In this document: one piece after another, positions 44,780 to 53,854 of the stretch
How positions within the stretch are numbered: the first letter of the stretch is position 1
How the letters are laid out: every line of letters begins with the position of its first letter
From: Vibrio sp. 10N
Lineage (GTDB): Bacteria; Pseudomonadota; Gammaproteobacteria; Enterobacterales; Vibrionaceae
Direction of reading: 5' to 3'
Assembly (NCBI RefSeq): GCF_036245475.1
Contig: NZ_BTPM01000002.1
Span: 744,001 to 808,000, forward strand
DNA: 64,000 bases
Notes under the pieces: model-generated
The model's database searches: none
Told to the model about the DNA's origin: nothing
What the model saw: only the letters and a program-made list of their open reading frames with translations
Made by a program: the position numbers and the translations under genes

Positions 44780-46516
44780 CTACTCAGATACCTCAAGATT
44801 GTCAGGCTTTACCCACACCTTACTAAAATCAAACCAGCCAAGCGCGTTACATTTCGCGTTCTGTAAGCTACCACAATGATCTTTGCTGATCCCAAGCCAG
44901 CAATGGAACAAAGGTATCAGTTGATAATGCTGCACCAATTGCTTGCCGATCTCCTGGGCTGGAAACTTAGTGTTCACTTGGCTACGCCAGCCTGTGACGA
45001 GATCACGCCAACGAGCGAATTCCTCTGGTTTAGCCATGTTCTCAATGTCACTGTAGTCCAGTAGCCAGCCTGCTAAGGCATCTTCTCGATTGCTGGCAAT
45101 GCCCATAGGGCGGATCCAAATGTCAACATCTTCAAAGCTTGGCGCATCCACACCATAACGAATAAATTTGGCACGTATTCCATCCTGCTTTAACAGCGCT
45201 TCAATAGCGACTGAAATCTCAGGGAACGTTGGATGCTCGGCGTAATAGGCGATGCGAATTTCGCCCATTAGTTCATGGTCAGACTCACTACCTTCTGACC
45301 CAATTGTGCTGTCCTGAGCGTGCCCCTTAATCGGTTGATGGTACCAGCCAGGCTTAATGCCATGTGCGGGAATCATACCCAGTTCTTTTATGGTCTCTTC
45401 AGGCAACATTCTGAAAATGGCCAATGAATTGAGTCTTTTGGTTAAGTAGCGCGCCCAACTATCTTGTTTTGCAATACCAGACGTTCGGTTAAGCAATAGA
45501 TACGTACAGCCTGGATCGAGATCAATACCATCATGAATGTCGGAGCGAGCACCAGCAATAGGATCGGCAAGGCTCGGAAACACCATAGTGGAATGCACTT
45601 CATCGATAACCCATACCTCAACCGTATCCAGTAAAGGTCGGTAACCAAAGTAACCGTCAAAGGCAGATAAAATAAGCCTTTTGTCATTATTGGTCGTCAC
45701 CGAATAAGGGCCAGTGCCAATTGGGTAGCGATCAAAATCGTCCCCACGCATAGTTTCCGGTGGCAAAATTTTCGCCATATTCTCGGCAAACAATTGTGGG
45801 ACACGATGATCGGGTTGTGTGAAAGAGATATCAATCACCCAAGGTGAAGGGGTTAATACCTGACTTAAGTGTTGGAATAAATTATTGGATTTTAGCGATT
45901 CGATACTGCTAATAATATGTTCAATCTTAAGCAGTTCGCCATTGTGGAAACGTACACCAGGACGAATATAGAATCGCCATTGTGTTTCACTTACTTGTTG
46001 CCAATGGTGGGCAAGATCGGGTTGCAGTTCATCATTTTCATCAAATTTGGTCAGACCGCTAAAGACCTGACGAGCGATATGAATTTCTGAACGACGCATC
46101 GGCTTTTTAGGGTTTAGCATCGATAATGGGCGATAATATGGCAAGCGAATCACTTGCTTACCATCAGCCTGAGAAACACCTAAATAGCTTTGAATCACAC
46201 TCGTTAGGCGGTTGGCGTCTTTATCAAGGACATTGAGCGCGTGACCAATACGCCCTTCTTCTAAATAGCGTCGCGCTAATGTTTCACTAACGTCATTTCG
46301 GTTCTGTTTAAAAATCAGTTTAGATAACTTGCCGCGTCCCGCTGCCGGGTGCCACTCAATCCATCCCTCTTCTTCCAATTTGTTCAATACAATTCGAGCA
46401 TTACGGCGCGTACAAAACAAAATGCCGGTCACGTCCTCAAGTTGGGTCTCGGCATTTTGACCAGAGAAGTGCTCAAATAAGATTTCGAATTGCTTACGAA
46501 GGCGAGGGCTACTCAT
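44780..46516 (-). CDS. sgrR: SgrR-family transcriptional regulator
   Basis: A 578-residue cytoplasmic regulator. The N-terminal winged helix (residues 1-100: TQLEDVTGILFCTRRNARIV; WIEWHPAAGRGKLSKL) is fused to a solute-binding-protein-type domain (FSGLTKFDENDELQPDLAHH; RFYIRPGVRFHNGELL; PIGTGPYSV) that senses a small ligand. In enteric bacteria SgrR switches on the small RNA SgrS under sugar-phosphate stress. No SgrS-like RNA or setA is adjacent here, so the target may differ. First gene of an operon with the zinc ribbon and cutA. Confidence 0.92.
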   Translation of the reverse strand: MSSPRLRKQFEILFEHFSGQNAETQLEDVTGILFCTRRNARIVLNKLEEEGWIEWHPAAGRGKLSKLIFKQNRNDVSETLARRYLEEGRIGHALNVLDKDANRLTSVIQSYLGVSQADGKQVIRLPYYRPLSMLNPKKPMRRSEIHIARQVFSGLTKFDENDELQPDLAHHWQQVSETQWRFYIRPGVRFHNGELLKIEHIISSIESLKSNNLFQHLSQVLTPSPWVIDISFTQPDHRVPQLFAENMAKILPPETMRGDDFDRYPIGTGPYSVTTNNDKRLILSAFDGYFGYRPLLDTVEVWVIDEVHSTMVFPSLADPIAGARSDIHDGIDLDPGCTYLLLNRTSGIAKQDSWARYLTKRLNSLAIFRMLPEETIKELGMIPAHGIKPGWYHQPIKGHAQDSTIGSEGSESDHELMGEIRIAYYAEHPTFPEISVAIEALLKQDGIRAKFIRYGVDAPSFEDVDIWIRPMGIASNREDALAGWLLDYSDIENMAKPEEFARWRDLVTGWRSQVNTKFPAQEIGKQLVQHYQLIPLFHCWLGISKDHCGSLQNAKCNALGWFDFSKVWVKPDNLEVSE

Positions 46517-46532
46517 AAAGAGGAAATTCCAT
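46509..46532 (-). CDS. Upstream ORF MEFPLYE overlapping the sgrR start
   Basis: A seven-codon ORF whose TAG stop lies 3 bases inside sgrR, so its last codons overlap the sgrR ATG. sgrR has no clear Shine-Dalgarno sequence of its own. The nearest purine-rich element (AAAGG) is about 13 bases ahead of this short ORF. Coupled translation is possible. The evidence is positional only. Confidence 0.35.
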   Translation of the reverse strand: MEFPLYE

Positions 46533-46562
46533 AAATGCTATTGCCTTTAAGTTTCCTCTTTA
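46516..46562. promoter_or_regulatory. Perfect 11-bp inverted repeat at the sgrR start
   Basis: TAAAGAGGAAA (46516-46526) and TTTCCTCTTTA (46552-46562) are separated by 25 bases, and one arm abuts the sgrR ATG. It could be an operator for SgrR itself or an RNA stem that hides the start; the other arm carries the AGAGGAAA purine run. Confidence 0.55.
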
Positions 46563-46579
46563 TAAGGGTAATTAGCAAG

Positions 46580-46813
46580 TTACATGCGCAAGATCTCGAT
46601 GCCGCATGCCTCAGAAATGGCGTTAACTTGGGTTTCATCATCAAGTTTCACTGACCATTTACATTCCGCACCATTAGCAGACAGTATGCAGGCAGGTAAA
46701 ATAAGCTGTAATGCATCCACTTGAGACTGTAATGTGATCTGTCCAACTGAGTAGCGAACCACCACTTCGTGGGGGGTTGCGATGACTTTACCGCTGGAAA
46801 AATTAATAACCAT
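46580..46813 (-). CDS. Small protein of possible DUF3389 type
   Basis: A 77-residue protein (MVINFSSGKVIATPHEVVVR, then QITLQSQVDALQLILPACIL, ANGAECKWSVKLDDETQVNA). It looks like a compact beta-rich domain. The pattern is what I recall for DUF3389, a small Vibrio-lineage family, but I cannot verify this. Its ATG overlaps the stop of the thioesterase gene by one base (TAATG), so the two are translationally coupled. Function unknown. Confidence 0.7.
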   Translation of the reverse strand: MVINFSSGKVIATPHEVVVRYSVGQITLQSQVDALQLILPACILSANGAECKWSVKLDDETQVNAISEACGIEILRM

Positions 46814-47244
46814 TATTTGCCCTTTTTGTGCTTTTTAACGGCAATCGTTAAACGGCTGGTGCAAACAAGACGTTGTTTATCGTCAGTAATATCGATTTGC
46901 CACACTTGTGTGGATACCCCCAAATGCATAGGTTTGGCCGTACCAACAACATAACCCGATCGCATGGCTCTAATGTGATTAGCGTTGATGTCTAAGCCGA
47001 CACAATAATGATTGTCATCAACACAAAAATTAGCCGCTAGCGATCCCAATGTTTCTGCCAATACGACCGAGGCACCGCCATGAAGCATCCCCAAAGGCTG
47101 GTGAGTAAAACTGCATACCGGCATGGTTGCTGACAAGGTATTGTCGCTAAAGTCGGTGTATTCGATTTGAAGATGCTCTATAAGCGTATTCTTAGATGTG
47201 CGATTAAGCGCCTCCAAAGATATATTCTTCTTCCAAATACTCAT
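46813..47244 (-). CDS. Hotdog-fold thioesterase (PaaI/YdiI type)
   Basis: A 143-residue acyl-CoA thioesterase-like protein. The hotdog signature is MLHGGASVVLAETLGSLAAN, with the catalytic Glu in LAETLG. GLDINANHIRAMRSGYVVGT and VWQIDITDDKQRLVCTSRLT complete the fold. The pattern resembles the MenI/EntH group, which hydrolyse aryl or acyl-CoA. The substrate is not determined. It ends in a basic KKHKKGK tail and is coupled to the 77-residue gene. Confidence 0.9.
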   Translation of the reverse strand: MSIWKKNISLEALNRTSKNTLIEHLQIEYTDFSDNTLSATMPVCSFTHQPLGMLHGGASVVLAETLGSLAANFCVDDNHYCVGLDINANHIRAMRSGYVVGTAKPMHLGVSTQVWQIDITDDKQRLVCTSRLTIAVKKHKKGK

Positions 47245-47340
47245 CGATAAATCCTATACTTAGCTGATTGAATGATAAGAATGATGCCTTCAGTTATCCA
47301 GAAAGGCAAACATCTCACAAAGGACAAGGGAGTCATTATC

Positions 47341-48129
47341 ATGAAACGTTGGACAAAGGTGTGCTGCACTGCTGCGATAACTGCAGCCATCGCAGCTTGT
47401 TCGTCGTCTCCAACTGGACGTAATCAAATCATACTGTTCTCAGATGCCCAAATGAGTGATCTCGGCTCTCAATCATTTGAGCAGATGAAACAGCAACTAA
47501 AAATCAGCAATAACCAACGCATTAATGAATACGTTCAGTGCGTTGCAAAAGCCATTACTGACCACGTGCCCCCTCAGCCTGAATTTGCCGAGTGGGAAGT
47601 TGTCGTTTTCGATTCTGAACAAGTGAATGCATTTGCTCTACCCGGCGGAAAAATTGGCGTTTATACCGGTCTATTGGATGTCGCAGTGAATCAGGATCAA
47701 CTGGCAACCGTTATTGGTCATGAAGTTGCACATGTGCTCGCCGATCACAGCAACGAGCGTCTGTCACAATCTCAACTAGCCAATGCCGGGTTACAAGTCA
47801 CTAGCGTCGCGTTGGGAGGCTCTCAACATAAAGATGTCACTATGGCAGCACTGGGTGTGGGCGTACAATACGGCGTGATTCTCCCTTATGGGCGAACGCA
47901 AGAGTCAGAAGCCGATATTGTTGGTTTAGAGCTAATGGCCAAAAGCGGCTTTGACCCATTTCAAAGTGTCGAACTTTGGAAAAACATGGCTAAGGCTTCC
48001 GGTGGAAATCAACCTCCGGAACTACTTTCAACCCATCCCTCTCACGACACTCGTATTTCTGATTTGAAAGCTAAGGCTAACCAACTGCCTGACTACGACA
48101 CCTCACATCCGACTTGCAAAAAAGCATAG
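47341..48129 (+). CDS. M48-family metalloprotease lipoprotein (LoiP-like)
   Basis: A 262-residue protein. The signal peptide ends in a probable lipobox (AIAAC, Cys about 20), so it is likely a periplasmic lipoprotein. The zinc site is HEVAHVLADH (catalytic Glu) with the third ligand in ESEADIVGLELM. NAFALPGGKIGVYTGLL and STHPSHDTRI are typical of LoiP/YcaL proteases that degrade misfolded outer-membrane proteins. AGGGAG precedes ATG 47341; the frame upstream to 47272 adds nothing conserved. Confidence 0.94.
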   Translation: MKRWTKVCCTAAITAAIAACSSSPTGRNQIILFSDAQMSDLGSQSFEQMKQQLKISNNQRINEYVQCVAKAITDHVPPQPEFAEWEVVVFDSEQVNAFALPGGKIGVYTGLLDVAVNQDQLATVIGHEVAHVLADHSNERLSQSQLANAGLQVTSVALGGSQHKDVTMAALGVGVQYGVILPYGRTQESEADIVGLELMAKSGFDPFQSVELWKNMAKASGGNQPPELLSTHPSHDTRISDLKAKANQLPDYDTSHPTCKKA

Positions 48130-48140
48130 TGGCTGGTTTT

Positions 48141-48160
48141 GCCGGAGAAAATTCTCCGGC
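48141..48160. terminator. Palindromic hairpin after the M48 protease gene
   Basis: Perfect 20-base palindrome GCCGGAGAAAATTCTCCGGC just after the stop. No strong T-run follows, so it is a possible weak terminator. Confidence 0.55.
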
Positions 48161-48254
48161 TTCAGACTCTTCTCCCTCTCCAATTTCCTTCCACTTGCAA
48201 AATGCAACCAAAATCATAACGTGCCGCTGTAGCATTTTTGAGCAAAAGCTCTTT

Positions 48255-48303
48255 GATTTTACCTATCCTTTACATATATTTAACAACAGGTCTGACAAGT
48301 CGC
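48255..48303 (+). promoter_or_regulatory. Promoter with a FadR-like operator upstream of fadL
   Basis: A -35 TTGATT (48255-48260) and -10 TATATT (48277-48282), 16 bases apart, are followed at 48287-48303 by AACAGGTCTGACAAGTC, which matches the FadR consensus (A-N-C-T-G-G-T-C-Y-G-A-C-N-W-G-T-T) at all but two positions. The operator would cover the transcription start, consistent with repression relieved by long-chain acyl-CoA. Confidence 0.7.
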
Positions 48304-48365
48304 ACTGACTACCTAATCAAAGATGCGGCAGAGCAGATCCCCTACATTTACGAAAGGATGACTAA

Positions 48366-49616
48366 ATGAAAAGAAGAATGCTGCTGACACCAATAGCAAT
48401 CGCTGTTGCTGCACCCTCAGTGTTTGCCGCTGGATTCCAGGCAAATGAACACTCCGCTTCCGGCTTAGGGCGCGCCTTTTCTGGTGAAGGTGCCGTGGCC
48501 GATAATGCGAGTGTGCTCGCTCGCAACCCTGCAGCGATGACCTTATTTGACACAGCTCAGTTCTCCGGTGCTATTTCAGTGGTTGATCCACAAGTTGACG
48601 TGACTCAAACTTCCCCTATCAATCAAACGTCTAAAGATGTTGCGCCAACTCAGCTGGTTCCCGGAGCCTATTACATTAGCCCTATTAACGAACAATGGGC
48701 ATGGGGCATTGGCCTATTTACTAACTATGGCGTTGCAACAGACTATCCCGACGGTATTTATGCCGGGGACCTAGCGGGTGATACCTCGCTCATTACCGTC
48801 AGCCTGAACCCAAATATCGCTTACCGCATTAACGAGTCTTTTTCCGTTGGTACTGGCGTTAATCTGACTCATGCTGAAGCTGAGCTCACTCGCCATAAAG
48901 GCGGTTTAGCCCCAGGGTTTGGAGGTACTAACCCAAGTGATAATCTTATCGGCCTTAAAGGCGATACGTTTGGTTATGGTTGGAATCTTGGTGCGCTTTA
49001 CGAAATTAATAACAACAATCGCATAGCACTCACCTACCGCTCAGCCGTTGATCTCGAGTTTAAAGACGGTGAGTTTTCCAGCTATGACTCAGGTATTGCA
49101 ACTCAACCAACGGTAGATGGCCGCTTGGATGTCACTCTTCCTGCAATTTGGGAGCTTTCTGGTTATCACAAGTTCGCTGACAAGTGGGCACTGCATTACA
49201 GCTGGTTTAGAACAGAATGGAGTAGCTTCACGGAGCTGAAAGCCACGTCTCCCGATTGTAATGATGGGACACCCGGCCAGTGTTTTTATAAGAAAGAAGA
49301 TTACGAAGATAATAACCGTTACTCCTTGGGCTTTACTCATTACCTAAATCAAGACTGGACGCTTCGCGCCGGTTTCGCTCTTGACCAACAAGCAGGCAAA
49401 ACCACATTGAGCATCCCAGATACTGACCGCTATTGGTACTCTGCCGGTTTAACCTATCAATGGAATCCAAACCTATCCTTTGATGCTGGCATCACCTACA
49501 TCCATGGCAAGCCGGGCTCCTTTACTGAAGAAAATGCCTCAGGTGAAATATTAACCTTCGATGCCTCATCGTCTGCCGCCATTGGTGCGCTTCAAGTTAA
49601 CTATGTCTTCAATTAA
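48366..49616 (+). CDS. fadL: FadL-family outer-membrane long-chain fatty-acid transporter
   Basis: A 416-residue outer-membrane barrel. The signal peptide is cleaved at FAA-G (about 22). The N-terminal plug includes GFQANEHSASGLGRAFSGEG and the hallmark ARNPAAM (NPA motif). C-terminal strands follow (GALQVNYVFN). The barrel takes long-chain fatty acids across the outer membrane. It is followed after 22 bases by volA, so fatty acids released by VolA could be imported at once; this pairing is known from V. cholerae. A FadR-like operator lies upstream. Confidence 0.94.
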   Translation: MKRRMLLTPIAIAVAAPSVFAAGFQANEHSASGLGRAFSGEGAVADNASVLARNPAAMTLFDTAQFSGAISVVDPQVDVTQTSPINQTSKDVAPTQLVPGAYYISPINEQWAWGIGLFTNYGVATDYPDGIYAGDLAGDTSLITVSLNPNIAYRINESFSVGTGVNLTHAEAELTRHKGGLAPGFGGTNPSDNLIGLKGDTFGYGWNLGALYEINNNNRIALTYRSAVDLEFKDGEFSSYDSGIATQPTVDGRLDVTLPAIWELSGYHKFADKWALHYSWFRTEWSSFTELKATSPDCNDGTPGQCFYKKEDYEDNNRYSLGFTHYLNQDWTLRAGFALDQQAGKTTLSIPDTDRYWYSAGLTYQWNPNLSFDAGITYIHGKPGSFTEENASGEILTFDASSSAAIGALQVNYVFN

Positions 49617-49638
49617 TGGCCAGAGAAAGGATTCAACA

Positions 49639-52086
49639 ATGAAAAAAACAATTCTTGCGACCGCACTGTCTGGCGCTCTTTTGCTTTCCGGTTGTGGTAG
49701 TGAAGCCACACAAAGTGGTGAAGCGACGCTGCCGACCTACGAATCATTTATCACCGCATCGCTGGCACAGCCAACCCAGCTTGAGTTTATTTTGAGTGGC
49801 AGTAACGCCACCGTACCTGTACCCAACAACCTACTGTTTAACTCAGTTGATGGGACGATCGAAATTCCAACCGATGATAGTGCGTTATCAAACCCCATTG
49901 CTGCGATGGGACAAATGGATGGTTGGTCGACAACTGCCAGCTTTCTTATTCCTTTTTCTGGACAATTGGATGCCGCGACTGCAGCCGCATCGGTAAGTCT
50001 TGTTAAGATCTCAGATAAAATGACCGGTAATCCAGCACCGGAGAAAGTTTTGGTATTCCCTACCGATTATTTTGTGAGTGTATCTGGTGGTAACCTTGTC
50101 ATTACGCCAACCAAACCATTGGATCCGGCTTCTGAATATCTGGTCGCGGTTAATGATTCGCTCCAAGATAGCGACGGCGAAAAAGTGGGTATGTCTCAGA
50201 GCTACGCCTCATTGAAATCCAAGTCACGCCCTTACCAATCGGGTGATTTAGTGGCTGCCCAGCAGCTTGTCTATGGCGTTGAGGCGTTGGTTGAAGGCGC
50301 TACCACTGCACTAAGTCCTAACCCAGTCAGCGCAGAAAGCATTGTATATTCCGCATGGTTTAGCACCCAGTCTGTAGGAGCAACGCTTGCGGCGACAAAA
50401 GGCATGTTGGCGTTAGCACAGGGAACTGATTACAGCTACGCAACAATATGGAAAGACAGTGCAAATCCCAATAACGCAGCTGTGGCAACTATAGGTCAAA
50501 TGACTTTTGGCACAGGAGAAGATTATGCGACAGTGCTGGCAAATGATGCCAATTTTACCAAGTACATTGCGACAGCAGAACAACGTGACAACGTTATTGG
50601 CCTCTATAACTTAAATACGCCAAATATGGTCACAGTAAGTCGAGGAACCGTTAACCTTCCGTATTACTTAGAGAAAGGGGCAAATTGGGATACCCAACCT
50701 TTTGAGTCTGGCTCAGACAGTTTAGCGATCATCACCTCTGTGACAAAAGAAAGTGACGCAGAAAAGGCACATTTTTCACAGCAACTTGAAGATAAAGGAC
50801 TCGATCCTACCGATTTCTTCAATGACCCGGCGTCAAAGCTTCAAGACATCATCGGCGACAGTTTTACTAAGCTTGATGGCTCTCGCTACGACGTGGAGCG
50901 TATCGTGACTCAATACTCACCGGTACCGGTGATCAAGTCAGTCGAAGCGGTCAACTATCTGTTGTTCACCCCTACTAACCAAGACCCAGACACAGGTATA
51001 CCGCTGAAAGGGCTGGTCATCTATCAGCACGGCATTACATCGGCAAAAGAAAACAGCTACTTTTTTGCCAATAATCTCGCATTGCAAGGTTATGCCGTTA
51101 TCGCCATTGATGCGCCCATCCATGGGGATAGAAGTCTAGACGAACAACGCTCGGCTAATGCGAATGTTCTGGCTTACATGAACTTGTCCGTGCTTCCAGT
51201 CGCTCGCGATAATATCCGCCAATCTATGCTAGACCTGATTACTTTACGCTTAGCACTTGGTACTAATCAGATAGCACAGCAATTTGCCGGCACTTCGCTC
51301 GCGGCACTTCCACCGTTAGCGACCAACGCACCAAGCTTTATCGGTCACTCACTTGGCGGAATCTTAGGTGTTCCAGCGGTCGCTCAATCAAGCGCTGCGC
51401 TCGACCCATCAGTCGATGTATTGTTCTCATTCAAAAATGCTTCGTTTGTGAACGCTGGCGGGCAAATTGCAAATCTCTTGCTTGGTTCACAAGCATTTGG
51501 TCCCGTTGTTACTCACAACGTCGCGCTAGGTGGTATCACTAAATATGCTACATACGAAGCAGAGAACTGTGGCACACCGGGTACCGAAAACTATGAGATA
51601 AATTGTCTAAATGGCTTTGAGAGTCTCGACCCTGCAGTGAACTACGCTGAACTAATCTCGGCAACGTCACAATTTAGTTTCGCGGCGCAAACCGTGCTTG
51701 ATACAGCGGACCCAATCAACCATGCGGCCACGCTCAACACGACAGCGACTAGCGCTTACATGGCACAAGTACTGGGTGATGATACAGTGCCCAATAATGT
51801 AAACGGTCCTAGTGGTACTCCAGCAACCAAATACGCCTTAAGTTCACCACTGGCTGGAACCGAGCCGCTGGCAACAGCGCTTGCTTTAACGCCTGTGGTG
51901 GCTAGTAGCGGCGTTGGTGAAAAGACTTCACCGTTTGTTAAGTTTGATAACAGTGGACAACATTCAACGTTTGTTATTCCACAAGGCAGTAGCGACATCG
52001 CTCATCACTCGGAGATGCAAGCGCAAGTTGCTAGCTTCATACAGATTGATAAGGCTACAGTGCAAGACACAAGCGTGCTCGAATAA
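49639..52086 (+). CDS. volA: VolA-like surface lysophospholipase lipoprotein
   Basis: An 815-residue outer-membrane lipoprotein. The signal peptide ends in lipobox LLSGC (Cys19). The N-terminal half is beta-rich (LEFILSGSNATVPVPNNLLF), and the C-terminal half is an alpha/beta hydrolase with QHGITSAKENS (oxyanion HG), nucleophile elbow IGHSLGGILG and a probable base His in SGQHSTFVIP. V. cholerae VolA cleaves lysophosphatidylcholine at the cell surface, and the partner FadL imports the fatty acid. Gene order and length fit. ATG 49639 has AGAAAGG in front. A strong terminator follows. Confidence 0.92.
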   Translation: MKKTILATALSGALLLSGCGSEATQSGEATLPTYESFITASLAQPTQLEFILSGSNATVPVPNNLLFNSVDGTIEIPTDDSALSNPIAAMGQMDGWSTTASFLIPFSGQLDAATAAASVSLVKISDKMTGNPAPEKVLVFPTDYFVSVSGGNLVITPTKPLDPASEYLVAVNDSLQDSDGEKVGMSQSYASLKSKSRPYQSGDLVAAQQLVYGVEALVEGATTALSPNPVSAESIVYSAWFSTQSVGATLAATKGMLALAQGTDYSYATIWKDSANPNNAAVATIGQMTFGTGEDYATVLANDANFTKYIATAEQRDNVIGLYNLNTPNMVTVSRGTVNLPYYLEKGANWDTQPFESGSDSLAIITSVTKESDAEKAHFSQQLEDKGLDPTDFFNDPASKLQDIIGDSFTKLDGSRYDVERIVTQYSPVPVIKSVEAVNYLLFTPTNQDPDTGIPLKGLVIYQHGITSAKENSYFFANNLALQGYAVIAIDAPIHGDRSLDEQRSANANVLAYMNLSVLPVARDNIRQSMLDLITLRLALGTNQIAQQFAGTSLAALPPLATNAPSFIGHSLGGILGVPAVAQSSAALDPSVDVLFSFKNASFVNAGGQIANLLLGSQAFGPVVTHNVALGGITKYATYEAENCGTPGTENYEINCLNGFESLDPAVNYAELISATSQFSFAAQTVLDTADPINHAATLNTTATSAYMAQVLGDDTVPNNVNGPSGTPATKYALSSPLAGTEPLATALALTPVVASSGVGEKTSPFVKFDNSGQHSTFVIPQGSSDIAHHSEMQAQVASFIQIDKATVQDTSVLE

Positions 52087-52101
52087 AGGCATTTTCCAAG
52101 T

Positions 52102-52131
52102 AAAAGCACGGTTTCGACCGTGCTTTTTTTT
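52102..52131 (+). terminator. Terminator after volA
   Basis: Stem AAAAGCACGGT / ACCGTGCTTTT with a TTCG tetraloop and a T-run. Confidence 0.95.
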
Positions 52132-52265
52132 ATGCCCAAGATCACACTTTCCCGTAAAACCATGTATAATGCGCGGCTATCAAACCAGTGATACTAAAAT
52201 TAAGTACCACATCATCTTAACCATCAGCCTCTATGCTGCTGGTCATATCAAAATAAGGTATATGT

Positions 52266-52832
52266 ATGTCTACTGAAGCAACCATGCTTGAACGCTGTGA
52301 AAACAAATGTGAACTTTGTGCTGCCGAAACCGCTCTCACGCCATTCGCTGTTGCCCCTCATACACACATCACGGTTGATCACGCGATTATGCTTTGCGAC
52401 ACATGTCAAAGCCAGATTGAAAACCCAGAAACGATGGACGTTAATCACTGGCGTTGCCTGAACGACAGCATGTGGAGCCAAGTTGCTCCGGTTCAAGTAA
52501 TGGCATGGCGTCAACTTAAGCGCCTTTCTGCTGAAGGTTGGGCTCAAGATCTTGTCGACATGATGTACATGGACGAAGAAGTGGCAAAATGGGCTGAGCT
52601 TGGTCTTGATGAAAACCAAGAGAAACCACGTGACGTGAACGGCGTTGAACTTAAGAAAGGTGACGACGTAACGGTGATCAAAGATCTACCAATCAAAGGT
52701 TCTTCTCAAGTAATCAAACAAGGTACTGTGATTCGCGGTATCAGCGTTAATCTTGACGATCCAAAACACGTTCAAGGCCGTGCAAATGGTCAAGCAATGT
52801 ATGTGATTGCTGAGTATTGCCGTAAAAAGTAA
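52266..52832 (+). CDS. PhnA-family zinc-ribbon protein
   Basis: A 188-residue cytoplasmic protein. The N-terminal zinc ribbon is CELCAAE (16-22) and LCDTCQS (43-49). The C-terminal domain is the small PhnA beta-barrel (RDVNGVELKKGDDVTVIKDL; GTVIRGISVNLDD). The old name suggested phosphonoacetate hydrolysis, but the family as a whole is not a proven enzyme. It is longer than the 111-residue E. coli protein because of a helical insertion (residues 60-120). Single gene with its own terminator. Confidence 0.9.
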   Translation: MSTEATMLERCENKCELCAAETALTPFAVAPHTHITVDHAIMLCDTCQSQIENPETMDVNHWRCLNDSMWSQVAPVQVMAWRQLKRLSAEGWAQDLVDMMYMDEEVAKWAELGLDENQEKPRDVNGVELKKGDDVTVIKDLPIKGSSQVIKQGTVIRGISVNLDDPKHVQGRANGQAMYVIAEYCRKK

Positions 52833-52869
52833 TCGAACAGTTTGGGTGCTCAAAGGCATCTAGATAAGA

Positions 52870-52895
52870 GAGCGACCAACAAGGTCGCTTTTTTT
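52870..52895 (+). terminator. Terminator after the PhnA-family gene
   Basis: Stem AGCGACC / GGTCGCT with loop AACAA followed by seven T. Confidence 0.9.
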
Positions 52896-52915
52896 ATATC
52901 TGCCATTCCAATCCT

Positions 52916-53854
52916 TCATTCCACATTCAACACCGTCAGCACTGCGGCATGATCGGAACCTGTGATCTCCACTACTCGGTCTCTTTGGCATATCGGGGAT
53001 TGGTTGCTGTTTTCATTTCGAACCCAAAGGTGATCAATAGCCACCACCGGGTGACTTGGCAATTGCCAACGTTTGATAAACACTGGCCAACTATGAACGG
53101 GGGCTGTATGAAACGATGTGAGAAGCCTATCAAAACGTTGGGTACTGCTCGAAAGATTAAAGTCCCCTACCACCATATTGAACATTAGAGGCGAGCGTAG
53201 CGCTAAAGACTCTATTTCTACCAGCAGTTGGTTTCTCTCGTTCCAATGTTTTTCGTTTCTGGGGGATGGAGGATGCGCGGCGATCACCATGACATCTCGC
53301 TTAAACGGGGTTTGCCATACAAGGCTAATATAAGCATGACCCGCTTTCGTGCGGTAAGTTCTCATCCCATACAAAGGGGTCTTACTTAACACCATTTGCC
53401 CACTAGGAAAACCAACTCGACTTTGCCCACCATAGTAATAAGGATATAAACTGAACAGCGTTGTTAGGGCCTCACCGTGGCTGGGAGAGACTTCTTGCAA
53501 AACAATAAGACTAGGCTGTTGCCCTTTTGCATAAGCGATAAGAGAGTTAAGTGAAGGGTTGTCAAAATAAACATTGTATTGCAACACCGACAATCGTTGG
53601 TGACTGCAAGAGCCGATTGTCACCACAGGGCTACTACTCAATCCGAGTAACGACCCCATGGCCATAATGAACACGCCTGCGGAGACTAACCATCGGCGCA
53701 TTAATAAGAAGATCAGCGCTAAAAGCGCGAAGTAGATGGGAAACAAAGGCAAAAATGCGGCAAGGTTTTCTAGCTGCCAAGACAGGTCAAAGTACCTAAG
53801 ATAGAAAGCAAATAGCAGCGGAATAAGGATCGCAAACAACATAAACGCGCTCAT
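52916..53854 (-). CDS. Membrane-attached endonuclease/exonuclease/phosphatase-family protein
   Basis: A 312-residue protein. The first 80 residues form three membrane helices (FMLFAILIPLLFAFYL; ENLAAFLPLFPIYFALLALI; WLVSAGVFIMAMGSLLGL). The rest is an EEP domain with LQYNVYF (Asn), IVLQEVSP (metal-binding Glu), VIAAHPPSP (His), VVGDFNLSSS (Asp/Asn) and GSDHAAVL (Asp-His). The catalytic set is complete and faces the periplasm. The substrate could be a phospholipid head group or a phosphate ester. AAGGAG precedes the ATG. Confidence 0.9.
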   Translation of the reverse strand: MSAFMLFAILIPLLFAFYLRYFDLSWQLENLAAFLPLFPIYFALLALIFLLMRRWLVSAGVFIMAMGSLLGLSSSPVVTIGSCSHQRLSVLQYNVYFDNPSLNSLIAYAKGQQPSLIVLQEVSPSHGEALTTLFSLYPYYYGGQSRVGFPSGQMVLSKTPLYGMRTYRTKAGHAYISLVWQTPFKRDVMVIAAHPPSPRNEKHWNERNQLLVEIESLALRSPLMFNMVVGDFNLSSSTQRFDRLLTSFHTAPVHSWPVFIKRWQLPSHPVVAIDHLWVRNENSNQSPICQRDRVVEITGSDHAAVLTVLNVE

